Of a stretch of 64,000 bases of DNA, positions 21,322 through 30,147 are shown in pieces (the stretch's first letter is position 1; every line of letters starts with the position of its first letter). The DNA comes from Ilyonectria destructans. Lineage: Eukaryota; Ascomycota; Sordariomycetes; Hypocreales; Nectriaceae. Made by a program: the position numbers and the translations under genes. Below the pieces are notes generated by a model. It saw only the letters and a program-made list of their open reading frames with translations, searched no databases and was not told where the DNA came from. The stretch lies in contig JAHEWK010000003.1 of assembly GCA_020740775.1 (NCBI GenBank), positions 992,001-1,056,000 on the forward strand, read 5' to 3'.

Positions 21322-22650
21322 CTACGCCGCCCAGACCTTGACGGCCAAGGCCATCGGTGCCTCTGGGCGGTCCTTTGGCTTATGCTGCAGCACTAACCGG
21401 AGAATGTTCAGCGCCTGGGCGCCGAGGAAGAGAGGCATCTTCAACTTTTGCGCCTCATCGACCGCCTCGTGAAGCTCTTGGGTGAGGGCCGCCAGCCCGT
21501 CCACCACCGCCGGTGGCTCACCACGCAGGATCTTCATCATTTCGCCTCCAAACGTCTTAAGCATGGTGCTGCCACCTGCAGCATTGATGCAGAGATCGAA
21601 AACCTGGTCAAGATCGAGACCGACCTTGTGCGCAAAGGTAAGGGCCTCGGCAGCTGCGCAGAGGTGGATGCCCTTCAACAGACTGATAACCAGCTTCAGT
21701 TTCGCATCCTTGGTCTCGGCTTGTCCCTTCACGGGTCCAACCTTGCCCTTTCCTTCGGTATATACTCGAATGAGACTGGCATCATCGTCAGATCCAAAGC
21801 CTCTCCCGAGCCCTGTAAAGTATCCCTGCTCGGCAGTGCTGGTCATGGGTGTCGGAAAGCCGTAGCGCCTGGCTTCTGAAGTGATGATGCTAGTGTCCTT
21901 CAAGATGATCGTAAGTGCACTGGCAACGGGCTGAAACTCGGGATGGAGCATGCGTGGCATGCGATTCTCCAACATCCAACTCCACCCTTCTGATGCTATC
22001 AGCGCCTTGCTAGTCTCCGTCAAGTCCAGGCCCAGGTGGGCTGCGAAACCCATACTCTCGTTTGAGGAAAGGATCTGGTTGGCGGCGAGGACTTGGTGGC
22101 ACATCTTCATATTGCTGCCGGCGCCGACACCACCATTCACAATGTAAAGCTTTTCCGGATCCGCCATGGCTTGGAGAAGGTTACGTCCCTTTGCGATAGC
22201 CTCATCTGCTGCTCCGGCCATGATGGAGAGGGTACCATCGGCGGCTCGGATTGCCCCGCCAGACACGGGGCAATCGACAAGCAAAATGTCTGGACGGCCG
22301 CTGTCCTTAATTTTCTGAGCTAGTTCCTGGACATAGCCGCAAGCTACTGTTGAGCACAGCAGAAGAACAGCATCCTTGGCGAGTGCGGGGACTGCTGGGT
22401 GGGAGCCTTCGAGGAGCACCTCCTGCGCCTGTTGAGCCGTCGCAACCATGCACACGCAGTACTCCTTGCCCTGAACAGCCTCGGCCGGCGTTGATGAGGT
22501 GCTACCGCCAGCTTGCTGGAATCTTTCAAGCGTTGGAGGCCAGACGTCGAAGCCGGTAACTGGGTAGCCTTGCTTGACAAGTTGGGTGGCCATGCCGAAG
22601 CCCATGGCTCCCAGGCCGATGAAGGCAACGGGCGCCTTTGCTTCAGCCAT
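21322..22650 (-). CDS. Two-domain beta-hydroxyacid dehydrogenase (3-hydroxyisobutyrate dehydrogenase/LtnD-like)
   Basis: Single exon, 442 residues, against about 300 for ordinary HIBADH. Residues 8-165 form the Rossmann domain with G-L-G-A-M-G at 12-17. The substrate-binding signature 'DCPVSGGAIRAADGT' is at 126-140, and the catalytic Lys182 lies in 'GVGAGSNMKMCHQ'. A first all-helical NAD-binding_11 domain spans about 175-300, and a second copy starts near 310 ('LKGIHLCAAAEALTFAHKVGLD'). The doubled C-terminal domain is an arrangement I associate with fungal and plant relatives of L-threonate/D-erythronate dehydrogenases. The family oxidises a beta- or C2-hydroxyacid with NAD(P). Divergent transcription with the class II aldolase over 681 bases implies joint control. 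Confidence 0.87.
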   Translation of the reverse strand: MAEAKAPVAFIGLGAMGFGMATQLVKQGYPVTGFDVWPPTLERFQQAGGSTSSTPAEAVQGKEYCVCMVATAQQAQEVLLEGSHPAVPALAKDAVLLLCSTVACGYVQELAQKIKDSGRPDILLVDCPVSGGAIRAADGTLSIMAGAADEAIAKGRNLLQAMADPEKLYIVNGGVGAGSNMKMCHQVLAANQILSSNESMGFAAHLGLDLTETSKALIASEGWSWMLENRMPRMLHPEFQPVASALTIILKDTSIITSEARRYGFPTPMTSTAEQGYFTGLGRGFGSDDDASLIRVYTEGKGKVGPVKGQAETKDAKLKLVISLLKGIHLCAAAEALTFAHKVGLDLDQVFDLCINAAGGSTMLKTFGGEMMKILRGEPPAVVDGLAALTQELHEAVDEAQKLKMPLFLGAQALNILRLVLQHKPKDRPEAPMALAVKVWAA

Positions 22651-23331
22651 TTTTTCTTATGATAGCGTATAATTGAGGGTGGATTATTTATTCCAAGACG
22701 ATTTCGAGACAGAAGAATCAGATTATTCGACAATGAGAACCATGATGAACTCCTGCTTGCAGTTGGCGGGCAGAGTATATATCGCAACAACGTACAGCCA
22801 ACTCCGGTATCGCATTATCCGACAGGCTGGTTTCCCTGCAACGGACGCACTTTAAGCCCCCACAAGAAAAGCAAACTACCAAGCGAGGAGCTCAACTCAT
22901 GACTAGGACGGCTATTGCTGTCATGATAGCACCGGGGTGGAGGCCGAACCGACCCGTTACGCGAACGCCAGCCGCTCCTCCACCACTGAAGTGGATGGCG
23001 ATGCGGAGCTCCACGGCCCACCCACCCCTCTTCACCCCCGCGAGCTGCAATGCTCCCCACGGGATCCACATTGAATTGAGCCGACCCGGGATGTTTTCAG
23101 CCGTGACAGGTCTCCGGGAGAATGCTGGCCGAATGCTGGCTGAATGTGACGTGAGTGGGCGAGGAAGATGGCGGGGGTTGTTGATCATGGTGTCTAGCGA
23201 AGTAGAGGCATATGGCTTCGTTGTGCACTTATTGTGATCTTGATTTTCTAGTTCGGAGCTGTAATTCACAAGTCAGTCAGAGGGAATTCTCAATCTATCA
23301 TTTCAAGTCCAAACAGCAATAAACCGACAAC
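22651..23331. other. Divergent promoter of dehydrogenase and aldolase
   Basis: 681 bases between the two ATGs. It holds the regulator-like site at 22933-22953 and a second, weaker GAGCCGACCCGGG at about 23077-23089. Confidence 0.55.
22933..22953. promoter_or_regulatory. Cluster motif CCGAACCGAC within CGG-N8-CCG, dehydrogenase/aldolase promoter
   Basis: CGG at 22933-22935 and CCG at 22944-22946 are separated by 8 bases, and the CCG begins CCGAACCGAC. It lies about 290 bases from the dehydrogenase ATG and 380 from the aldolase ATG. Confidence 0.5.
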
Positions 23332-24198
23332 ATGGCGCGACCCGATTTATCCAGCAACAAGACGATGCAAATCCTCAACGCCGCTCGCGCGGGAGGGTAC
23401 GCAGTGCCGGGAATGTGTTGCTACAACCTCGAGGCGATCATGGCCACCGTCAGAGCGGCCGAGGCGGCCAATTCTCCCGCCATGGTCCTCCTCTTCCCCT
23501 GGGCCATGACATACGCCGGAACCACGCTTGTGCGGGCCGCCGCCGATGCGTGCCAAAACGCAAAGGTGCCCGTGTCGCTGCATCTCGATCACTGCCAGAC
23601 GCCAGAGATGGTGCGTGAGGCTGCGGATATTGAGAAGGGCTTCGATAGCATCATGTGCGACATGAGCCACTACGAGCGCGAAGAGAACCTGGCTCTGACG
23701 CGCGAGCTGGTGGATTATTGCCACGAGCGGGGGATCGCCACCGAGGCAGAACCTGGCCGCATCGAGGGCGGCGAGGATGGTGTTGCTGAGACGGCGGACC
23801 TGGAGGGCGTCCTGACAACTCCAGAGCAAGCCATCGAGTTTGTCGACACAGGAATTGAGCTGCTGGCGCCAGCCTTTGGCAACGTCCACGGCGAGTACGG
23901 ACCTCGAGGGATCCGGCTCGAGTACGACCGCCTGGAGAAGGTCAACGCGACCGTCGGGGACCGCGTGCACCTGGTCCTCCACGGCGCGGATCCCTTCGAC
24001 GAAGCCATCTTCCAGCGCTGCATCAAGGCGGGCGTGACCAAGATCAACATCAACAAGGGCATGAATAGGCACTATGCGCGCGTGCAGGAGGAGATGCGGG
24101 GGAAGCCGCTGACCAGCGTGATCGAGGCCGGGACAATGGCCATGCAGAAGGCGATTGAGGAGTACATGGTTTGGCTTGGGTGTGCTGGCAAGGCTTGA
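23332..24198 (+). CDS. Class II ketose-bisphosphate aldolase (fructose/tagatose-bisphosphate aldolase-like)
   Basis: Single exon, 288 residues, the size of the bacterial GatY/KbaY/IolJ group and shorter than glycolytic yeast Fba1 (about 360). The zinc-dependent aldolase signatures are complete: 'HLDHCQ' with Asp86 and His87, 'FDSIMCDMSHYEREENLALT' (104-123), 'ATEAEPGRIEGGEDG' with Glu140, His186 in 'GNVHGEYG', His217 in 'LVLHGADP', and the phosphate-site 'INKGMN'. The reaction expected is retro-aldol cleavage of a ketose (bis)phosphate to DHAP plus an aldehyde. The same aldolase domain forms the C-terminus of the plant protein that also carries HIBADH and DUF1537 domains. Here it sits head-to-head with a HIBADH gene, supporting a shared pathway. 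The substrate is unknown. Confidence 0.9.
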   Translation: MARPDLSSNKTMQILNAARAGGYAVPGMCCYNLEAIMATVRAAEAANSPAMVLLFPWAMTYAGTTLVRAAADACQNAKVPVSLHLDHCQTPEMVREAADIEKGFDSIMCDMSHYEREENLALTRELVDYCHERGIATEAEPGRIEGGEDGVAETADLEGVLTTPEQAIEFVDTGIELLAPAFGNVHGEYGPRGIRLEYDRLEKVNATVGDRVHLVLHGADPFDEAIFQRCIKAGVTKININKGMNRHYARVQEEMRGKPLTSVIEAGTMAMQKAIEEYMVWLGCAGKA

Positions 24199-24368
24199 AT
24201 AGCACCTTGAATGATAGCTTAGAATGATACTTGGATTAGTCGCATTTCTGTTCAAATTGAATATGGGCAGCTTCCAGTAACGTAGTCCACTTAGACACAG
24301 AAGGCAGAGCGGAAATTCAACATGTAGAATAGTGTATCAAATTAAATCGCAGTCTAACAAAGAAATAA

Positions 24369-26141
24369 TTACATGGCCTCTTTCAACCCAGCGACTGCGA
24401 CCATCGCAGCCCAAGCACCAGGGTCCGGAGGCAACTCCTTGCCAGTGTCGAGCCCACCGACATAAGTCGCCCGTCCCAACCGCGGCGTCATCGTCTTGGT
24501 CGCCTCAGCGCCCTTGATGGCAGCCTCGACCGCATTGTCAAAGCTTCCGCTGCCCATGGCATCTGCAAATGGGATGAGCGTGTCCATCACGGTCCGGTCT
24601 CCCACCTTGGCCGGCGTGTACCGCCTCAAGTTGCCCAAAGCGGATGAGAGCGCAATGGCCCAGAGCATCACGGGGCCTTGGGTCTCGGCTAGCTGGTAGT
24701 TGTTCTCGATGGCTGTTCGCAGGGAGACGAATAGGATCCCCAGGATGCCTCCCAGCGTGCCGCCCATCTTGCTCTCGACGATGTCCTCTAGGGTGGTGAG
24801 AACCGTGTTGATGGACCCAGAGGCGGCGATCTTGTCGTCATCCAGCGCAGCGAGCAGCAGGGATGCCCCGGTTTTGACAGTTTCCCCACAGTCGCCGTCG
24901 CCCATCTCGGTATCCCACTTCGTTAGCTCCGGCTCCACGGCCACGAGAGCGTTGCAGGCAGTGCGGACTACCGCTTCAAGAGTCTTGGGGTCGACGATCA
25001 GGTCCTTGGAGGATGTCGCCTTCTTCAACTCAACGGGGGCTTGGACGAATTGCTCCTTGCGCGCTCTGCGTTGCGGCTGAGACTGTGCGCCAGCCATCGA
25101 CTCCCAGCATGTGTCGGTCTTCATGTCCATGAATCCTTTGAGCTGCTCCGCCGAGTAGGAGCAGTTCTTGGCGGCCTGGGTGACGTTGACGACCGAGACC
25201 GAGAACGCAGGAGCGTTGAGCGAGGTTTCAATGAAGCCGCAATACACTCTAGCGGGGACGATGTTCCATTTGGTGTCGAGTTGTCCAAGGAGCTCATCCA
25301 CGAGCGCCCCCATTTCGAGGAACGACATGCCGCCAAAGTTGCTGACAAGCAATATCGTTTCATCCTCGGGCTGGAAGTGGACGTATCCGCGGTCGGGATC
25401 CTCCTCGTCCAGGCAATACTGGAGGATTTGGCTCACCAGCTCTGGCGGCGAGGGCCGAGGAGAGAGTTTCTTGTAACCCGGCTCGTTGTGGGGACCGGTC
25501 CCGATCTCGACCTCGTTGTCACCGAGCATGCCATGTTCAGTGCGGCCGGGTACGTGGCAGTGGTCGAGAGTCACCGCGATGGAGACGATTTGGTGCGAAA
25601 AGGCCACACCGAGGTCGTACACGTCGTCGAGGGAGCCGCCTTGTGCGGCCGCACCGCCCATGACCTTGAGCACACCAACCTGGCCTGCCAGACCACGGCG
25701 ACCGACGAGTCCGCCCTTGTTGCCAACGGAGACATCGTCGCCGCAGATGATCATGCGGCTGTTGTGTCCGTTGGCAATGGCCTTCTCGTTGGCCAGGCCA
25801 AAGTGCAGACAGTCGCCGGTGTAGTTGGTGACGACGAGGATGGTGCCCACGTCCGAGGGAACCTCGTCGATGGCGGCGAGGATCTGCCTGGTGCTCGGGC
25901 TGGCAAAGATGTCACCCGCAACCGACGCAGCCAGCATGTTGTTTCCAACATATCCGGCCCAGGCAGGCTCGTGGCCTGAACCGCCGCCGCTGATGATGCT
26001 GACTTTGGAGCGGTCGTAGGCTGTGTTGAAGATGACGCGGTTGGTCTCGTCCAGACTCAACGACGGGTTGTATGCAATCAGGCCCCGAAGAGACTTGACA
26101 ACAAGTCCTTCAGGGGAATCAAAAAGATGGCGCTTTGACAT
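24369..26141 (-). CDS. Dihydroxyacetone-kinase-family (DhaK-DhaL) kinase, probable erythrulose/DHA kinase
   Basis: Single exon, 590 residues from MSKRHLFDSPEG. The DhaK domain (about 10-335) has 'GGGSGHEPAWAGYVG' with His57, 'NYTGD' with Asp110, and 'GTGPHNEPG' with His218, the residue that covalently binds the ketone in this family; the usual Ile before His is Pro here. The DhaL nucleotide domain (about 390-590) has 'MGDGDCGETVKTGA', 'GGTLGGILGILF' and 'GDRTVMDTL'. ATP-dependent DHA kinases of this layout phosphorylate dihydroxyacetone, and relatives (Yarrowia EYK1, bacterial DerK/LerK) act on erythrulose. The linked TIM-like and RpiB genes favour the erythrulose role here, which is inference. 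It is divergent from the RpiB gene over 561 bases. Confidence 0.9.
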   Translation of the reverse strand: MSKRHLFDSPEGLVVKSLRGLIAYNPSLSLDETNRVIFNTAYDRSKVSIISGGGSGHEPAWAGYVGNNMLAASVAGDIFASPSTRQILAAIDEVPSDVGTILVVTNYTGDCLHFGLANEKAIANGHNSRMIICGDDVSVGNKGGLVGRRGLAGQVGVLKVMGGAAAQGGSLDDVYDLGVAFSHQIVSIAVTLDHCHVPGRTEHGMLGDNEVEIGTGPHNEPGYKKLSPRPSPPELVSQILQYCLDEEDPDRGYVHFQPEDETILLVSNFGGMSFLEMGALVDELLGQLDTKWNIVPARVYCGFIETSLNAPAFSVSVVNVTQAAKNCSYSAEQLKGFMDMKTDTCWESMAGAQSQPQRRARKEQFVQAPVELKKATSSKDLIVDPKTLEAVVRTACNALVAVEPELTKWDTEMGDGDCGETVKTGASLLLAALDDDKIAASGSINTVLTTLEDIVESKMGGTLGGILGILFVSLRTAIENNYQLAETQGPVMLWAIALSSALGNLRRYTPAKVGDRTVMDTLIPFADAMGSGSFDNAVEAAIKGAEATKTMTPRLGRATYVGGLDTGKELPPDPGAWAAMVAVAGLKEAM

Positions 26142-26702
26142 GGCTTCTAGTATCAAAATGTTCTGGTATCAAAACAATGCGAAAGAATGATCCGTGTCTC
26201 TAATTCCTGGTCTCTAACTGCTCTTCTTCAATCAACTGCCGAGCGACCACGGTGCCTTTTAGGGAAACTGGTCACGCCCATATTCAATTGGTGAGAGACG
26301 AATTTATCCATATTACCCAATGCATTCATGTTCGCATCTTGCATTCGATGCCACTGCACACATGCCGGCTTCCTAGAAGAGGCAGATCCGACCCGGGGGT
26401 GGATGCCACTAAGACCGGAGTTCCGTATACGGACGTGGGCCGAACCGAGCGCCAGCAACATGACCCCGAGGTCAGCCGCCTGAGTGCGACGCCGCAGAGT
26501 CGAGCTCACGATAACTGCATTGAACGGGAATCGGCGACTTTTTTGTTGAGATTCGATTTATATCTTCCGTTCCAGGATTAGGGCATTTCTTCTTCCTAAG
26601 ACGCTGTTCGCCTACTTCTTCTCGTTCTTATCTTGACATCAACCAGAGTCAAGCATACTCCCTTCTCCCATCACATTCACCTCTCCTCCCGCACATACAA
26701 AA
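26142..26702. other. Divergent promoter of kinase and RpiB-like gene
   Basis: 561 bases between two ATGs, with a CT-rich leader before the RpiB start and the cluster motif near the centre. Confidence 0.55.
26440..26449 (+). promoter_or_regulatory. Cluster motif CCGAACCGAG, kinase/RpiB promoter
   Basis: An exact decamer shared with the SnoaL-like promoter, about 299 bases from the kinase ATG and 254 from the RpiB ATG. Nearby CGG/CCG half-sites occur at 26416-26434. Confidence 0.5.
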
Positions 26703-27226
26703 ATGGCCACGCCTAAATGGAAAATCGCAATTGGCTGCGATGTAATCAATTCCTTTACTCTTGTCCTTAGAGATGCTAACCCATCCGTCCGTCGCAGGAA
26801 GCCGGCGTTGGCTACAAGGACGCCATCAAGGCCGACTTCGAGAAAGACGACCGTGTCGAACTAGTCGAAGACGTCGGCAGCCACGGCCGCGACGACAAGA
26901 CAGCATACCCTCTCCGCGCCGCCGCCGCAGCGAAGCTTGTTGCGGACGGGACCGTCGATCGAGCCGTGTTAATATGTGGAACGGGACTCGGCGTCGCCAT
27001 CGCCGCGAACAAGGTCAAGGGCGTGCGCGCTGTGACAGCCCACGACAGCTTCTCTGTCGAGCGGGCTGTGTTGAGCAACAATGCGCAGGTCTTGTGTCTT
27101 GGCGAGCGGGTTGTGGGACTTGAGCTGGCGAGGAGGTTGGCCAAAGAGTGGTTGGGCTATGTCTTTGACCATACGAGTGCGAGTGCAGCAAAGGTACAGG
27201 CCATCACGAATCTAGAGAATGAATAA
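26703..27226 (+). CDS. RpiB/LacAB-type sugar-phosphate isomerase, probable D-erythrulose-4-phosphate isomerase
   Basis: Two exons, 26703-26741 and 26798-27226 (intron 56 bases, GTAATC...CGCAG with a GCTAAC branch site), give 155 residues, normal for the family. Marks: 'IAIGCDEAG' (RpiB normally G-C-D-H-A-G; His is Glu here), '[15 protein letters not shown]', '[20 protein letters not shown]' holding the Cys base region, '[10 protein letters not shown]' and '[14 protein letters not shown]'. RpiB enzymes interconvert aldose- and ketose-phosphates such as ribose-5-P/ribulose-5-P. In tetritol pathways the homologue (EryI, DerI; Yarrowia EYI2) turns D-erythrulose-4-P into D-erythrose-4-P. Animals lack RpiB and fungi have it sporadically, often in catabolic clusters. 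Divergent from the kinase, so probably co-induced. Confidence 0.9.
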
Positions 27227-27717
27227 GGATTGAGAAGCTTCATTATTATCGAATTCGCGTCACAATTCTGCACCCTGACATTGCCGGTCTTCAACCTGTG
27301 CCTTTGAGTGTTATTCTTGGGACCAATGCATACCGATATTTGTGCAGGTGTAATCCACCCTACAGGGCGGCTTGTGCGTAAACCTCATCCGAGATTGGCG
27401 ATACCCTCATCCATCTTAGCTCTGCGGGGAGTCGTCCATTTAAGCCAGGCACGTGGTGGCTGAGCAAACGACTCGTTACATTTTTGCGATATCTCATGTC
27501 CCTGGCAGACTTTCAGCTCTTCATGGTTCTTCACAAAGCAATTTCGTACCTAGGCTCCAGTGATTCAGAACGTTGCCCAGGACGACAGCTTCACGACTTT
27601 TAGGCAACCATTTAGTACCTGACGATATAAGACCACGGATATTCTATCTGTACCATTCGATTCAACTACTCACAAGACAACCACAAAGCCACATTTGACT
27701 CAATTGCATCATTTACA
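27227..27717. other. Intergenic region upstream of the cyclase-family gene
   Basis: 491 bases. The cluster motif was looked for here and not found. Confidence 0.5.
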
Positions 27718-28851
27718 ATGACATTCGACATAAACTCTGTGCCCGACTTCGACGCCCTTCCCAAGGTCGAAGGGATGCCACAAGGCTGTGCCTGGGGCAT
27801 CTTTGACCGCGATGGAAAGAAGGACATGGTCGGAACTCTGAACTTCTTGACCCCGGAGGTTGTGAAAGCCGCGGCTGGCGAAGTGAAAGATGGTGTATCG
27901 ATCTCACTCAAGTAAGTGTACGCGCAACCTAGGAGGCCAGAGATGCTGACTCCCTTTAGCTGGCCCTTGAATGCCATGAACAAACTGCCCGCCATAGGAC
28001 GAAAGCAGTCCCAGCACAAGGTGCTCTATATCCCTGAAGCCATGTCTGCTCTTCCATTCGAGCAAGGCAAATCGTGGGACGACGAGCTGGAGTTCAACAC
28101 CCAGGGTAGCAGCCAGTGGGATAGTCTCTGCCACTTCCAGCATCAGCCAACCGGTCTCGCTTACAACGGAGCCAACCCAACCGTGGAGGCTCTTTCAGTG
28201 GAGTCGACTGATGCAAACACCATGCCCACGCTGGACCACTGGCATACCCGGGGCTGCATCGCCGGTCGAGGCGTTTTGCTCGACTTCAAGGCGTTTGCTG
28301 AGGAGAAGGGAATTCCCTTTCACCCGTTTGACGGCGACCGCATCACAGTCGACGACATGGAGGCTTGCGCCGCTCACTTTGGCGTCGAGTTCCGACCCGG
28401 AGACATCCTTCTTGTCCGCACGGGCGCCACCGAAGTCGTTGACAAGATGGACCCCGAGGGCTTGGGCAAGATGGCGGCTGTCAAGCTTTCAGGCCTCCAC
28501 GGGTCTGAAGAAACGGCCAGGTGGCTCTGGAACAAGCGGTTCGCTGCCGCAGCCTCCGACTCGAGCAGCTTTGAAGCGTTCCCGCCGCTGAAGTCGGATA
28601 ACACGGTTGGCGGCATGAAGGACCTCGGTATGAGAACCCACCCGAACTGTGTCGATTTTGGCTAACTTGGAACAGTGCTCCACATGTATCTCCTGAACCT
28701 CTTTGGCATGTCAATTGGCGAGCTTTGGGATCTCAGCAAGCTGTCGGAATACTGCAAGAAGACGAAGAGGTATTCGTTCATGATTACCTCGTCGCCGCTG
28801 AACCAGCCGGGACTGATTGGATCTCCGCCTAATGCCATGGCCATCTTCTAA
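27718..28851 (+). CDS. Cyclase-family (kynurenine-formamidase-like) metal-dependent hydrolase
   Basis: Three exons: 27718-27911, 27960-28627 and 28676-28851, 345 residues. Introns of 48 bases each (GTAAGT...TTTAG; GTATGA...AACAG with a GCTAAC branch site). Recognisable blocks of the fungal PF04199 group: 'CAWGIFDRDGKKDMVGTLNFLTP', 'ISLNWPLNAMNKL', 'QWDSLCHFQHQPTG', 'RGCIAGRGVLLDF', 'FRPGDILLVRTGATE' and 'LHMYLLNLFGMSIGELWDL'. The bacterial enzymes use an H-x-G-T-H-x-D metal motif; here the region reads S-S-Q-W-D-S-L-C-H, as in other fungal members I recall. The reaction could be amide, lactone or ester hydrolysis. It adjoins the cluster but lacks the cluster promoter motif, so membership is uncertain. 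Confidence 0.85.
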
Positions 28852-29077
28852 GAATGGCGGACAGTACGCTAGGTGGAATGGAGTCGCTACACTTTAAGTC
28901 GTCATCGAATTTGACCGAAGACGCTACGTTATCAATGAACCTTGAGACGAGGCCCCATTTCAAGAATCATAGAGTTTCTTTCAGAAATGCCACCTAATAT
29001 TGGGGAGGCATCTAAATATAACAAGGTTCCATTCCTGACGTCTAATTCATGCTGTCCAACTTTGCATGCTGAAGGAT

Positions 29078-30147
29078 CTACAATTGCTCAGCCTTCTCCC
29101 CGAGACCAAACATGTTGATGCTGTTCTTCCAAGCGGCCTCGGAAACCTCCTGCACACTGATGCCCTTGAGCCCCGCCACAATGAACGCCACCCGCTCGAT
29201 CGTGCAGCTCTCGTTCCTCTCTTTGATCATGCACTTGGGATCCCACTTGTCCTTCTTCTTGGAAGCCGGCAGGGGCTTCGCATTTGCGCAATACCGCTTG
29301 ACGAGATCCGAAGTGGCTTTCAGCTCTCCCCAGGGTGCGTCCGTCTCGATTTGTAGCCGTTCTAGGGGTATCTTGGAGACCATTTGCAGGCTCTCCTGGT
29401 CCTTGAAACTGAATCCGTTGACGCTGACGTCGAAGCCGAGTTCGACGAGCTTCTCCATCTGGGCGGTTGAACCCACGAAGCTATGTACCAGGCCACGGCG
29501 TGGCAACTTCTCTAGGTAGGGAGTAACGATGTCCACAAAGTCGTCGCAGGCGGCTCGGCAGTGCAAAAAGAGCGGCAAGTCCCATGCGTTGGCCACGAAG
29601 AGATCTAGCTGTGCCTTGAAAGCCCGAATCTGTACCTCCTTGGAGGCGTGGACCTCTCTTTCGTAATCCAGCCCTAGCTCCCCAAAGGCGCCGATCTGGA
29701 CTGGCTCTTGAGCCAGTGCGTCCTTCACGCTGCGTTCTAGGTTGTCCAGATAGTCCTCACCGCCCTCGACAAGTTCGGAAGCATGGTACGGATGCACACC
29801 AATTGTCAGGAAGCACTGAGAAGGGCGAGACTTGACGATGTCTGTGTGGAAAGCGACGTCCGCGAGGGACATGCCGGTCACCATGACCTTGCAGACACCC
29901 GCATCCTGGGCGCGGTCGAGGGTGTGCATGAAGTCAGGCTCGTGGCATTGCTTATTGCGATAGATGCCCTTGAACTCATTTGCTGTCGCCGTAACTGCCA
30001 CCTGTCGAAGCGTTAACGCCGGGGAATCAAAGACGGCATCCTCGTTGGTTCGGTTCATCGAGTTCTTCTTACGTCTGCAAAGCGGAGATGTTGTGAGGGC
30101 CGCGACGGCGCATCTTTCGGGAATTCGCTCAGGTCAATGGTTGCCAT
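29078..30147 (-). CDS. TatD-family metal-dependent deoxyribonuclease
   Basis: Two exons, 30147-30073 and 30001-29078 (intron 71 bases, GTAAGA...GACAG, branch GTTAAC), give 332 residues. The join reads 'LRFADVAVTATANEFKGIYRNKQ', equivalent to the 'FIDIGANLTD..F.G.Y..K' start of eukaryotic TatD. Metal-site motifs: Glu in 'GAFGELGLDYER', His in 'LFLHCRAACDDF', His in 'GLVHSFVGS' and Asp in 'QIETDAPWG'. The early H-x-H ligand pair of bacterial TatD is not present, as in many fungal members. TatD enzymes act as 3'-5' exonucleases in DNA repair and apoptosis-like DNA breakdown. The gene points toward the cyclase gene 3' end and is unrelated to the cluster by function. Confidence 0.88.

Noticed and set aside
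23347..24255. 302-codon open frame antisense to the class II aldolase
   Set aside because: The plus strand has a full set of aldolase catalytic motifs; the antisense frame has none.
25041..25979. 312-codon open frame antisense to the DhaK-DhaL kinase
   Set aside because: Shadow of the kinase gene; no recognised motif.
16359..28851. Secondary-metabolite cluster
   Set aside because: No polyketide synthase, NRPS, terpene synthase or P450; the enzymes are sugar-phosphate type.
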